Under the pieces are notes generated by a model that did no database searches, was not told the DNA's origin, and saw only the letters and a list, made by a program, of their open reading frames with translations. Source: Saprospiraceae bacterium (GTDB lineage: Bacteria > Bacteroidota > Bacteroidia > Chitinophagales > Saprospiraceae). From it: a stretch of DNA of 64,000 nt. Within the stretch, counting starts at the first letter, position 1, and every line of letters begins with the position of its first letter. Positions 44,974 through 53,770 of this stretch are shown here, one piece after another. A program made the position numbers and the translations under genes. The stretch lies in the NCBI GenBank assembly GCA_020627785.1, contig JAHDGF010000001.1, positions 254,084 through 318,083 of the forward strand, in the 5' to 3' direction.

Positions 44974-45606
44974 TTGCTTATTGAAGAGCAAAGTTCTCTT
45001 TATAATCCTAATCTATATGTGGTCTTAAAAAATGGACGATTGCAGTTATGTACTCAAGAAGCCATTTATTCATATGCTGATAAGTATGATAATTTTCGCG
45101 ATGCCTTTGATGAAATTAAAATTTCGGAAAAGAGGATAAAAAAGGTGTTACTATTAGGCTTAGGTTTAGGTTCCATTCCATACATGCTAGAAAATAAATA
45201 CCATTGTTTTTTTGATTACACAGCCATTGAGATAGATCCTATCATTTGTCAATTGGCCGATAAATATGTTCTGTCTGATTTAAAGTCTATGATTCAGATT
45301 TATCCCATTGATGCTTTGGATTATTTTCAATGGAATCAAGAGACTTTTGATCTTATCGCCATGGATATTTTTCAAAGTGCAACGGTTCCTATTCAATTTG
45401 AAAGTATAGAATTCATTGAACAATTGAAAAACACACTCAATCCTGATGGAATTTTATTATTCAATCGATTGGATGATGATCAATCAAATAGGGAAAGGAA
45501 TAAACAGTTTTTAAAAGATTGGATGAAAGTATTCAATAATGGGCAGTTTATTCAGACAAGAAATAATCATGTCTACATCAATGATTCAAAACATATGGAC
45601 GATTAA
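44974..45606 (+). CDS. Spermidine synthase-like SAM-dependent methyltransferase-fold protein
   Basis: At least 210 residues. A Rossmann fold with VLLLGLGLGSIPYML (SAM-binding glycine motif), an acidic strand end in TAIEIDPIICQLA and a VYD-like block (FDLIAMDIFQSATVP) resembles the polyamine synthase/spermidine-synthase-like family. The start is unclear. A TTG at 44974 is the only standard codon, but the frame is open upstream with family-like residues KIPTYKKLLSYIREL. An ATA at 44929 overlaps the upstream stop as ATAA. The true protein may have 225 residues. It lies directly behind the GlmU-like gene. Confidence 0.75.
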   Translation: MLIEEQSSLYNPNLYVVLKNGRLQLCTQEAIYSYADKYDNFRDAFDEIKISEKRIKKVLLLGLGLGSIPYMLENKYHCFFDYTAIEIDPIICQLADKYVLSDLKSMIQIYPIDALDYFQWNQETFDLIAMDIFQSATVPIQFESIEFIEQLKNTLNPDGILLFNRLDDDQSNRERNKQFLKDWMKVFNNGQFIQTRNNHVYINDSKHMDD

Positions 45607-45663
45607 TTCAAAAACCATAACTTCGCTTTTACGTTATTCTATAGAACCGAGAAAACACAAACC

Positions 45664-46278
45664 ATGTTTACAATAAATATTTATCTGAAGCTTGCCCTCA
45701 TCGCCATATTCTTAGGTGGTGGTATTCTTATAGCCTTTACGCAAGGTTTTTGGTATGCTTTACCTTTAATCCTTATTGGATTATTACTTCTGGCGAGTTA
45801 CATCTTGTTGGGTACTGTTCAATCAGCTGGAACTCTTATTCAGAATTCAGATTTTGATGGAGCGGAAAAAAGACTTGGATTAACGTTGAAGCCTGAATGG
45901 CTTTATGTAACCAATAGAGCAATCTTCTTTATATTAAAAGGAACAATACTGGCGCAGAATGGGGATCAAAAGTTGGCGGAAGATTATTTTAATAAATCAT
46001 TGGCCTTAAAGTTACCGACGGATAATGAAAGGGCGATGGTTTTGATTCAGCTTGCTTCTTTACATGCCAATCGACAGAACATGACTGGAGCTAAAAACTA
46101 TATAGGACAGGCTAAAAAACTGAAGGTAACAGAGCCTCAGATAAAAGAGCAGCTGGTGTTCATCGATAAAGCTATAAAACAAAATTCAGCCTCGTTAAAG
46201 CAAGCTCGTTCAATGGGTAAGCAAGGCATGCATAGAATGCAACCAGGAGGTAAGAGAAGAAGGCCTAGATCAAGATGA
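45664..46278 (+). CDS. Membrane-anchored TPR protein
   Basis: 204 residues. Two adjacent membrane helices fill residues about 5-52 (LALIAIFLGGGILIAF, ALPLILIGLLLLASYILLG). A cytoplasmic or periplasmic tetratricopeptide-like helical part then has about three repeats (GTILAQNGDQKLAEDYFNKS, MVLIQLASLHANRQNMTGAK). The tail is Arg/Lys-rich (MHRMQPGGKRRRPRSR). It probably serves as a scaffold. Function unknown. It stands 57 bp behind the methyltransferase-like gene and converges with the AlkC-like gene. Confidence 0.82.
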   Translation: MFTINIYLKLALIAIFLGGGILIAFTQGFWYALPLILIGLLLLASYILLGTVQSAGTLIQNSDFDGAEKRLGLTLKPEWLYVTNRAIFFILKGTILAQNGDQKLAEDYFNKSLALKLPTDNERAMVLIQLASLHANRQNMTGAKNYIGQAKKLKVTEPQIKEQLVFIDKAIKQNSASLKQARSMGKQGMHRMQPGGKRRRPRSR

Positions 46279-46289
46279 TCAGTCTCACA

Positions 46290-47381
46290 TTACTTTAATG
46301 TAAATGCCTTTTTAATTATTTCTTTACCATTGGCTATTATGACAATTTCATGTGTTCCGGGGTAATACTTTTTTGTGGTGATGATTTTGAAATTGTGAAA
46401 TCTCTCGACAGCTTTGCTTTCTTCTTTGGTAAAGGAACCTTCACTGACTTTATATACCTTCCTACTTAACTTACCATTTTTCAATAGAAAATAAATCCCA
46501 TATTCTAATCGGATATATTTTTTAGTCTTATTGGAGTTAGAAACAATAAAGCTGAAATTTAATTTTTCTCCAATCTTTACGGAATTAGGAATTTCAAATT
46601 TTGAAATATTAACTCCTTTAGGGTTAATTCCATACATGGAATAAACATGAGAATCTCCAGCCTTTAAAAGTGTTCTTGATCCATGTTTAACTACGGCATC
46701 TACTTCTTTGTTTTTTCCTAGCCAAGGCTTGACAGTTTTTATAAATAAATCTGGATTGTCTTTACTTATGTCGTTTAAGTTATTGGCTACTGATCGACGA
46801 ACATATTCCGATGGATCATTCTTTAAGTTTTCTAAAATGGGAAGAATGTCTTGAGGATTTTTTTTGAAATCTGGTAAAGCAATTGCCCAGGGTAATCTAG
46901 GTCTTGATCCTTCTGAGGCAAGTCTTCTCACGTGTAAGTCTTTATGCTTTGACCATTTGATTAATCTTTTGATGGATTTCTTTGGATATTTTATGATGAA
47001 TGGCCTTATGGCAAATTCACAGCTGGTCAATGAAGTAATTTTTTCCATCGCCTTCATTGATTCTTCAAAGTGCTCTAGGCCATTGGCTTCAATGAACTCA
47101 GGAAGGAACATAAACTCCAGTCCGTAACTTTCATGGACTCTAAGTTTCTCACAAATTTTTTCAAAAACTAGGATGGCTTTTGGATATTCTACTGGTAATA
47201 TTTGCGCAAGCGAATCTGCAATCCTTTTCATCCGATCCTTGAGTTCCATTTTTTTCCATGGATTTTTTTGGATTGTTTTTATGAATGAATCATGATCATA
47301 ATTCTTTATGACTTCATTTAATCCTTGTCCTAAGTCTGAAAAAAATTTCTTGTTGTATCTATCTTTTAGAAGGGTTGACAT
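46290..47381 (-). CDS. AlkC-like DNA alkylation repair protein with C-terminal Ig-like domain
   Basis: 363 residues. HEAT-like helical repeats at about 1-250 include HVRRLASEGSRPRLPWAIAL, a stretch strongly typical of the AlkC/AlkD glycosylase superfamily, and EYVRRSVANNLNDISKDNPD. The last about 110 residues (ISKFEIPNSVKIGEKLNFSF ... GTHEIVIIANGKEI) form an Ig-like beta-sandwich, as known in the AlkC subfamily, where it helps bind DNA. AlkC removes 3-methyladenine and similar lesions. It overlaps the GNAT gene by 1 nt. Active-site residues cannot be placed with certainty. Confidence 0.88.
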   Translation of the reverse strand: MSTLLKDRYNKKFFSDLGQGLNEVIKNYDHDSFIKTIQKNPWKKMELKDRMKRIADSLAQILPVEYPKAILVFEKICEKLRVHESYGLEFMFLPEFIEANGLEHFEESMKAMEKITSLTSCEFAIRPFIIKYPKKSIKRLIKWSKHKDLHVRRLASEGSRPRLPWAIALPDFKKNPQDILPILENLKNDPSEYVRRSVANNLNDISKDNPDLFIKTVKPWLGKNKEVDAVVKHGSRTLLKAGDSHVYSMYGINPKGVNISKFEIPNSVKIGEKLNFSFIVSNSNKTKKYIRLEYGIYFLLKNGKLSRKVYKVSEGSFTKEESKAVERFHNFKIITTKKYYPGTHEIVIIANGKEIIKKAFTLK

Positions 47382-47923
47382 TAGTCAGAGTTTAGTTTTA
47401 GGAATTGTTCTCGTGTCATACACCATTCTTTTACTTCTTGCTCGAAGTTAATGCTTCCAGGAGTCGTGAGATACTGTCGTAAGTACTTAAAGCCCACTTT
47501 AGCTAAAGTTTTGTTTGGGGCAGGGTTGAGTGCATAGGGAGTGCAGTATAATTTTTCAAGTTTGAAATTTTCAAAGTAGAAAGGGAGAGATTTTTTAACA
47601 AGTGCTGTGCCCATTCCTTTTTTTCGTTTTTCAGCATTCCAAAGGTGTAAATGCATGAAAGCAAATTCACCATAAAAAATGGAATTGATGTTTGAGTGAC
47701 CAATCGCCTGATTATTGTATTCCCAAATTAAAACGTACCCAGCTGTCTCTTTTGGAGTTTTGGAAATTTGATCTAAAATTAAATCTGCTAATATTTTTCT
47801 TTCAGGAAGTAGACTGATATCTACTCCAAGACTGTGCATATATTCAGGGTCCGATTCAAACCAATAATCGCAAAGAGCAACAATATCCTTTTCTTCAATT
47901 TCACGGACCGAAATATTTTTCAT
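47381..47923 (-). CDS. GNAT-family N-acetyltransferase
   Basis: 180 residues. The acetyl-CoA binding motif A region is HLHLWNAEKRKKGMGTALVK (about 91-110, with R/Q-x-x-G-x-G/A). Other family features are VREIEEKDIVALCDYW at the N-terminus, and NPAPNKTLAKVGFKYLRQYL near the end, as in RimJ/RimL-type enzymes. Substrate unknown. It overlaps the following AlkC-like gene by 1 nt and follows the lipoprotein gene by 4 bp, so the three probably form one leftward operon. Confidence 0.9.
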   Translation of the reverse strand: MKNISVREIEEKDIVALCDYWFESDPEYMHSLGVDISLLPERKILADLILDQISKTPKETAGYVLIWEYNNQAIGHSNINSIFYGEFAFMHLHLWNAEKRKKGMGTALVKKSLPFYFENFKLEKLYCTPYALNPAPNKTLAKVGFKYLRQYLTTPGSINFEQEVKEWCMTREQFLKLNSD

Positions 47924-47927
47924 CTAA

Positions 47928-48656
47928 TTAATAGCTTTCACCGCCGAAAGTAAAGTTGGCTCCAATGTTTAATAACCATTTCTCTTGCCTAAAGGTTGAA
48001 TTTGAGGTGTTGATGCTGTGTCCAATTTGGGCTTGAAACTGAATGATGTCTGTACCTACTCTTGCCATTAATGCAGGCTCAATTAGGAAGTTAAATCTAT
48101 TATCTCTTAAGTAGTCTGTTTGAATTTCATTTTCAAATATCAAGTCTCCATCAATATCAAAATATCGTAAGCCTGCAATTCTCGTGGTGAAGCCTAATTC
48201 AAAAACACTGTTCCTGTAGCCGATGTTGGGTTGTAGTGAAAACTTTACTGCTTTTGCAGATATATCACCATTGGTTTCTGGATTTATTTCTGTAGTTGAA
48301 GGTAAATGATTTTCAAGGTTGCCATATCCGAGTAATCCATAAATTTCAAAACTGAATTCATCATTGATGGGTGCAAGAAAACCAGGGCCAGCTTCAAAAA
48401 AGTTTCCTGAACCTCCGTTGCCATTTTCCAAATCTCTTGGTCTGAATACACCACCATTTAACATTAATCCAACCTGATCGGTAAGTCCATAAGCTGCAAT
48501 TACTCCAAATTGATTGGCGTCACCCATTAATGAAACATTGGTCTGTCCTTGGGTTCTCAATAGGGGAATGTTAGCTGTGTTTGGCGAATAGTATTTTGGA
48601 TTGCAAGCCATACAGAATACACAAACTAAAACAAGACAGTACTTGAAATTATTCAT
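47928..48656 (-). CDS. Outer-membrane barrel-like lipoprotein
   Basis: 242 residues from ATG 48656; a GTG two codons earlier is possible. Type II signal peptide with lipobox FCMAC (Cys about 18). The mature part consists of short strands (TNVSLMGDANQFGVIAAYGL, SFEIYGLLGYGN, WLLNIGANFTFGGESY) and looks like a small outer-membrane beta-barrel. No named family. It is the first gene of the leftward group with the GNAT and AlkC-like genes. Function unknown. Confidence 0.78.
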   Translation of the reverse strand: MNNFKYCLVLVCVFCMACNPKYYSPNTANIPLLRTQGQTNVSLMGDANQFGVIAAYGLTDQVGLMLNGGVFRPRDLENGNGGSGNFFEAGPGFLAPINDEFSFEIYGLLGYGNLENHLPSTTEINPETNGDISAKAVKFSLQPNIGYRNSVFELGFTTRIAGLRYFDIDGDLIFENEIQTDYLRDNRFNFLIEPALMARVGTDIIQFQAQIGHSINTSNSTFRQEKWLLNIGANFTFGGESY

Positions 48657-48843
48657 AATCACATTATGTTGATTATCACAAAATAGTAAATGTTCTATGA
48701 GTTTAATAGTAGATATCTAGCTTACTCCACTAATTAAAGAGTTAAACATTCCGTAGAACTTAACTGATGGTTTATCCAAAAAAGGGAAGAATTAAATATA
48801 AAATCCTGAATCTAAATGAATTAATGTTTAAGTTGGGAAAGTT

Positions 48844-50007
48844 GTGAAACACCGATACACATATATAATTATTCTGAGCTTTTTATGCAATGGTTGCGGA
48901 AGTCATATTAAAACAGATGTTCCTCAAGAACAGGTGGGAGAAACTTTCCAGACAATGTTACAAGAAGCATTAGACACTTCCTTCGATATGGTGCCAGGCG
49001 TATCAGCGAGTATAATCAGTGATCAATTAACACAACCGTGGAATGGAGTAGCCGGCTATGATAGTATAGCTAAGGAGGATTCATTGGGTGTTCATCAGGC
49101 CTACCGTATTGCTAGTGTTACAAAAACCTTTGTTGCGGTAAGTATCTTGAGACTACACGAGATGGACTCTTTGTCAATTGAAGATTCTATATCAGATTAT
49201 GTATCCACGACTCATCAAGATATTCTGCGTTCTGATGGATATAATGTTGAGGATATTAAAATTAAGCATTGCCTCAATCACTCATCAGGAATCTTTGACT
49301 ATGCTATGGGCAATCGAAAGTACATTGAACATAGCATCGGGCAACCGAATAAAAGGTGGACTAGGACAGAGCAAATTCAATTTGCTGTAGATCATGGGGA
49401 TAAGTTGTGGGAAGTAAATGGAGGTTATAGGTATAGTGACACGGGTTATGTTTTATTGGGTGAAATTATTGAAAGTTTCTTTGATGGTGATTTAGCCTTG
49501 GGTCTGCGAACATTATTGGATTTCAAGGCCCTTGGATTAGAGCATACCTGGTTGGAAACATTGGAGCCGCAGCCAATTGGAATAGGAGAGCCAGTACATC
49601 GTTACCTTCGTAGGGATGATGTAACGGAATACGATCCTTCCAATGATTTATTTGGGGGAGGTGGATTAATGTCTACATCGGAGGATTTATCAAAATTTGT
49701 TTCAGCTTTGTTTGAGGGTAGAATTTTTGAAAAGCAATCCACTTTAGATTTGATGTTGGCGGGTCATGCGTTGTCTTCAGTATATGATCCAATGACAGAT
49801 GAGCGATTCAAGGATTATCGATATGGGATGTGGAAAATTAAGATGTTTGGATATGATGGTTATATGCACGGAGGACTTTGGGGAACAAAGATGTTATACC
49901 TCCCTGAATTGAAAACTGCTTGTGTGGTAAACTATACCAAAGGCTCTATGGATCGATTGATTAAGAAATTGATTTTAGTTGTTGTAAATCAAAAAGAAAA
50001 TAATTGA
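48844..50007 (+). CDS. Serine hydrolase (beta-lactamase/DD-peptidase fold) lipoprotein
   Basis: 387 residues with a GTG start and a lipobox FLCNGCG (Cys about 18). The class C beta-lactamase-like fold has a nucleophile in RIASVTKTF (SxxK). YRYSDTGYVLLGE has Asp where class C enzymes have Asn in the YxN motif. The third motif is HGGLWG, the KTG-box equivalent. It may be a peptidase or esterase at the envelope rather than a beta-lactamase. Its stop overlaps the ABC ATPase start by 1 nt (TGATG), so it is translationally coupled to the exporter. Confidence 0.87.
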   Translation: MKHRYTYIIILSFLCNGCGSHIKTDVPQEQVGETFQTMLQEALDTSFDMVPGVSASIISDQLTQPWNGVAGYDSIAKEDSLGVHQAYRIASVTKTFVAVSILRLHEMDSLSIEDSISDYVSTTHQDILRSDGYNVEDIKIKHCLNHSSGIFDYAMGNRKYIEHSIGQPNKRWTRTEQIQFAVDHGDKLWEVNGGYRYSDTGYVLLGEIIESFFDGDLALGLRTLLDFKALGLEHTWLETLEPQPIGIGEPVHRYLRRDDVTEYDPSNDLFGGGGLMSTSEDLSKFVSALFEGRIFEKQSTLDLMLAGHALSSVYDPMTDERFKDYRYGMWKIKMFGYDGYMHGGLWGTKMLYLPELKTACVVNYTKGSMDRLIKKLILVVVNQKENN

Positions 50008-50906
50008 TGACAGCTCTACAGCTAAAAAATATCAGTTTTGGTTACCGCAAAAATGAGAAGGTTTTAGACTCGGTCAATCTATCGGTAGAAAAGGGAACGG
50101 TCTATGGATTCCTAGGAGCAAATGGAGCAGGTAAGACAACGACCATTCGTTTAATTTTGGGTTTGTTGAAGGCTAAGGATGGCCATATAAAATTATTTGA
50201 AAAGGACATTAAGGATGTTTACCCCAAAGGGTTAAAGCAAGTTGGTTCCTTGGTTGAATCACCTTCGATTTATGGCCACCTTTCAGCAAAAGATAATCTA
50301 AAGATATGGTGTAAAAATTTTAATATTCCTCAATCTCGAATATTCGAAGTTTTAGAGGAAGTGAATCTTAGTGATACTAAGAATAAAAAGACTAGTAATT
50401 TTTCTACTGGAATGAAACAGAGGTTGGGTCTTGCTATCTCTTTGCTACATAATCCAGAATTTTTAATTCTGGATGAACCAATCAATGGACTAGATCCAAT
50501 GGGGATTATCGAGTTTCGAAAAATAATCCTCGAGCAAAAAGAAAAGGGCCGCACCATATTGTTATCCAGTCACATTTTATCTGAGGTTGAAAAAATGGTT
50601 GATAGAATTGGGATTTTGAAAAATGGAAAAATAGTTTTTGAAGGTAGTATCTCAGATTTAGAAAAACTTCGACAGAAGGATGTCCAGTTGAAGATCAAGG
50701 TGGATGATGTTAAGCGAACAATTCCTTTGATAGGAGAAAGGAACGTTAACGAAGTCGACAGAAATTACATCCATTGTGTGATTGCCAACGAATCTGAAAT
50801 CCCTGGCTTAATCGAAAAGTTAGTTTCTGAAAAGATAAAAGTATTTGAGTTTAGTCAACTGTCTTCTGATCTAGAGAATATGTTTATTAATGTAGCCAAT
50901 GAATAA
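50007..50906 (+). CDS. ABC transporter ATP-binding protein (BcrA/CcmA-like)
   Basis: 299 residues from ATG 50007. Walker A GANGAGKTTTIRLILG, signature FSTGMKQRLGLAIS, Walker B FLILDEPINGLDP and the switch His in LSSHILSEV are all present. The roughly 90-residue C-terminal part is typical of the bacitracin-resistance (BcrA) type. With the membrane protein downstream (10 bp gap) it forms an ABC-2 exporter whose substrate is unknown. Coupling to the serine hydrolase suggests that a self-made compound or a cell-wall agent is handled by the three together; this is inference. Confidence 0.93.
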   Translation: MTALQLKNISFGYRKNEKVLDSVNLSVEKGTVYGFLGANGAGKTTTIRLILGLLKAKDGHIKLFEKDIKDVYPKGLKQVGSLVESPSIYGHLSAKDNLKIWCKNFNIPQSRIFEVLEEVNLSDTKNKKTSNFSTGMKQRLGLAISLLHNPEFLILDEPINGLDPMGIIEFRKIILEQKEKGRTILLSSHILSEVEKMVDRIGILKNGKIVFEGSISDLEKLRQKDVQLKIKVDDVKRTIPLIGERNVNEVDRNYIHCVIANESEIPGLIEKLVSEKIKVFEFSQLSSDLENMFINVANE

Positions 50907-50916
50907 TTAGAAAACC

Positions 50917-51702
50917 ATGTTAGCCTTAATTTCAGCAGAATTTACAAAATTGAAATATCCTCCCATTTATTGGTTGGTTGGTTTCGTGGTGAGTATTATG
51001 GCTGCACTAATTTTTGCTTCTCATTATTTTGACATAAATAACATCGCCAGAATAAATGTTGATCCGTGGTTTAAGTTAATGACGGCTTCGAATTCTATTC
51101 TTGCGGTTTTTATTTCGGTGCCTTTTGTTGTTTTATTTATTTCCGCAGCTGTCTTTATAGAACATCATTCTAATATCTGGAAGCAGCAATATGTCAGTCC
51201 TTTTGGTCGATCAACTATTTACTATAGTAAGCTGGCGACCATTTTGCTCCTTGTGTTGTTCACGTTTATTTTGGTTTTATGTATGACCACGCTTTGCGGA
51301 TATGTTTTAAATATAATCTTTCCTGAAATTGAGTTTGCTTTTTATTCTCCGCCTTTCGGCAAATGGATTCAAACTACATTAAGAGTTTTCATTTCATTGT
51401 TAGGAATTATTGGAATTCAATATTTTTTGAGTTTGCGCTTTAAAGGATTTCTCATTCCGGCAAGTATTGGAGTCGTATTTTTTGTGGTTGGAATTATCAT
51501 TGGAGCTATGAACAACCCAATCGCCAAATTCTTCCCTTATTCTTATCCGATGATCTTTAGAGATCATAAAATGTTTACCATAGATAAGATCAATATTACA
51601 GATTATGGAATATTGAATAGTGTTGAATTAAATAGCATTCTATGTTTTGTTCTATTTATTCTTCTGGGGAATGTATTGGAGCTTAATAGAAAAGTCGATT
51701 AA
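50917..51702 (+). CDS. ABC-2 type transporter permease
   Basis: 261 residues with about six hydrophobic segments (VSIMAALIFASHYF, ILAVFISVPFVVLFISAAVF, LLLVLFTFILVLCMTTLCGY, FISLLGIIGIQYFL, IPASIGVVFFVVGIIIGAM, ILCFVLFILLGNVL). The organisation matches BcrB-like permeases. It lies 10 bp after the ATPase gene. Substrate unknown. No clear terminator follows; a 6-bp stem at 51700-51716 is too weak to call. Confidence 0.88.
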   Translation: MLALISAEFTKLKYPPIYWLVGFVVSIMAALIFASHYFDINNIARINVDPWFKLMTASNSILAVFISVPFVVLFISAAVFIEHHSNIWKQQYVSPFGRSTIYYSKLATILLLVLFTFILVLCMTTLCGYVLNIIFPEIEFAFYSPPFGKWIQTTLRVFISLLGIIGIQYFLSLRFKGFLIPASIGVVFFVVGIIIGAMNNPIAKFFPYSYPMIFRDHKMFTIDKINITDYGILNSVELNSILCFVLFILLGNVLELNRKVD

Positions 51703-51904
51703 ATCAAGAAGATTTACCTTTATTCAGAATAATTAATTGCTAATGCAATTGTTGAGCATCATTCTGTTTTGTGTTTTAACATTTTTTCAAAAAAATATTC
51801 GCCAATAATATTTTAACTCGGAGTTAATTTTTATATTGGATTTTCAAAAGTATTAACATCAAGTAGTCCTTCCGCTCCTTTTTGAATAATTAAATCATTT
51901 ATAG

Positions 51905-53770
51905 ATGAAAATACTTTTACGCATTGCCCCTTTTCTCTTCGCCTTTTTATTTCTAAATCAAGAACTAACTTCCCAAGATTACCCAGTCGTAAGATGTCAT
52001 TCTGTTGAAGCTGAAGAAGCTAGAAGAGCTAGAAATCCTAACATGGAAACCATCGAGCAGTTTGAGAAATGGATGTCAAAAACCATCAGCGAAAACGAAA
52101 ATAGGTCTAGTGTTGTAACAACAATACCTGTTGTTTTCCATATAATTCATAATAATAGTTCGGTAGGGTCTGGCACTAATATTAGTGCAACTTACATCAA
52201 TGCTCAGCTAGACCAACTAAATAATGACTTTCGGAAAATAGTCGGAACCAGTGGATACAATACGAATCCAGTCGGCGCCGATTCTGAAATAGAATTCTGT
52301 ATGGCAGCTGTTGATCCTTCAGGTAACGCCTTGTCAGAACCTGGAATAAATAGAATTAATAGAGTTTCTAAAGGTTGGACAGCACCTCCTTATGGAACCT
52401 GCCCAGGAGGAAATTTTAATGATGCTTATATTGAGGGTACTATAAAGCCTCAGTCGCAATGGAATCCAAATGACTATATGAATATATGGGTAATGGATAT
52501 CAATTGTGGTATTTTAGGTTATGCTCAATTTCCAAATTCGTCAGGACTTTCAGGGCTTGGTTCTAACAATGGATCTGCTAATACTGATGGTGTAGTATTA
52601 ATATATTCCTCCGTAGGAAGTACAGTTACTCCATTTCCTGGGGCAGCTCCTTATAACAAAGGTAGGACTGCTACGCATGAAGTGGGTCATTTCTTAGGTC
52701 TTAGACATATCTGGGGAGATACCAATTGTGGTACAGACTATTGTAATGATACTCCAACACAACAAACGTCCAGTGGTGGATGTCCGAATACAACAACTTG
52801 TGATGGTGTAAATGACATGGTTGAAAATTACATGGATTATTCAGATGATTCTTGTATGAATATCTTCACAAATAATCAGAAGTCAAGAATGCAGACTGTA
52901 TTATCTAACAGTCCGCGAAGAGGGAGCCTTGGAAACTCTACTGCTTGTAGCGGAGGTTCAGGAAATTCTTGCAGTAGCACCGTTTCTTCTTTTCCTTACT
53001 CTGAAAGCTTCGAAGGAGGTTTAGGTGCTTGGTCCAATGGAGGAGGTGATGACTTCAATTGGACGAGGAGATCAGGATCGACTCCTTCTGGTAGCACCGG
53101 TCCATCTTCTGCTTCCAATGGATCATTCTACATCTACATGGAGTCTTCATCTCCGAATTATTCTAATAAAAGAGCTATTATAACTGGTCCTTGTTTAAAC
53201 CTAAGTGGTGCTCCTACAGCTACTGCTACATTTAAATATCATAACTATGGATCAAATGCCATGGGTTCATTAGATTTCCAAGTTTCTACCAATGGTAATA
53301 ACTGGACTACCGTGTGGAATGTCTCAGGTAATCAGGGGAATAGCTGGAAGACAGCAACCGTGAATTTAAATAGTTATACTGGACAGACACTTTATATCCG
53401 ATTTAATGGGATAACAGGTACTACCTGGCAAGGAGATATGGCTATAGATAATTTTGTAGTCACCACCACTACGGGAGGTGGTGGAAGCTCATGCTCGACC
53501 ACGGTGAACAGTTCAACTTACTCGGAAGGATTCGAATCCTCCTTTGGACTATGGACACAGGGTTCTGGTGATGATACCAATTGGACTCGTAGATCAGGTT
53601 CTACTCCTTCGAGTGGAACAGGACCTTCTTCAGCAACAGAAGGATCTTTCTATGCTTATGTTGAATCCTCTTCTCCTCATTATCCAAGTAAAAAGGCCTA
53701 TCTAGATAGTCCTTGTATAAACTTAGATGGATTAGCAAATAAGCTAGTCAACTTTTCATATGTATGGTAG
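51905..53770 (+). CDS. Secreted M43 family zinc metalloprotease, N-terminal part of a frameshifted gene
   Basis: 621 codons to an early stop. Signal peptide about 1-23. The M43 (cytophagalysin/pappalysin-like) catalytic domain has HEVGHFLGLRHIWGD, the HExxHxxGxxH zinc site with the Glu intact. The Met-turn region is GVNDMVENYMDYSDDSCMN. Two MAM-like beta-domains follow, of which the second is interrupted. The first ends in FKYHNYGSNAMGSLDFQVS. The second reads NFSYVW then stop, while the reading continues at 53760 in the next frame (MYGSAMGTLLLRVS). The complete gene is 51905-54608. The protease domain could still be made, but it would lack the sorting domain needed for T9SS export. Confidence 0.88.
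   Translation: MKILLRIAPFLFAFLFLNQELTSQDYPVVRCHSVEAEEARRARNPNMETIEQFEKWMSKTISENENRSSVVTTIPVVFHIIHNNSSVGSGTNISATYINAQLDQLNNDFRKIVGTSGYNTNPVGADSEIEFCMAAVDPSGNALSEPGINRINRVSKGWTAPPYGTCPGGNFNDAYIEGTIKPQSQWNPNDYMNIWVMDINCGILGYAQFPNSSGLSGLGSNNGSANTDGVVLIYSSVGSTVTPFPGAAPYNKGRTATHEVGHFLGLRHIWGDTNCGTDYCNDTPTQQTSSGGCPNTTTCDGVNDMVENYMDYSDDSCMNIFTNNQKSRMQTVLSNSPRRGSLGNSTACSGGSGNSCSSTVSSFPYSESFEGGLGAWSNGGGDDFNWTRRSGSTPSGSTGPSSASNGSFYIYMESSSPNYSNKRAIITGPCLNLSGAPTATATFKYHNYGSNAMGSLDFQVSTNGNNWTTVWNVSGNQGNSWKTATVNLNSYTGQTLYIRFNGITGTTWQGDMAIDNFVVTTTTGGGGSSCSTTVNSSTYSEGFESSFGLWTQGSGDDTNWTRRSGSTPSSGTGPSSATEGSFYAYVESSSPHYPSKKAYLDSPCINLDGLANKLVNFSYVW

Noticed and set aside
51700..51716. TAAATC/GATTTA stem after the ABC permease gene
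   Set aside because: Six AT-rich pairs and no clear T-run.
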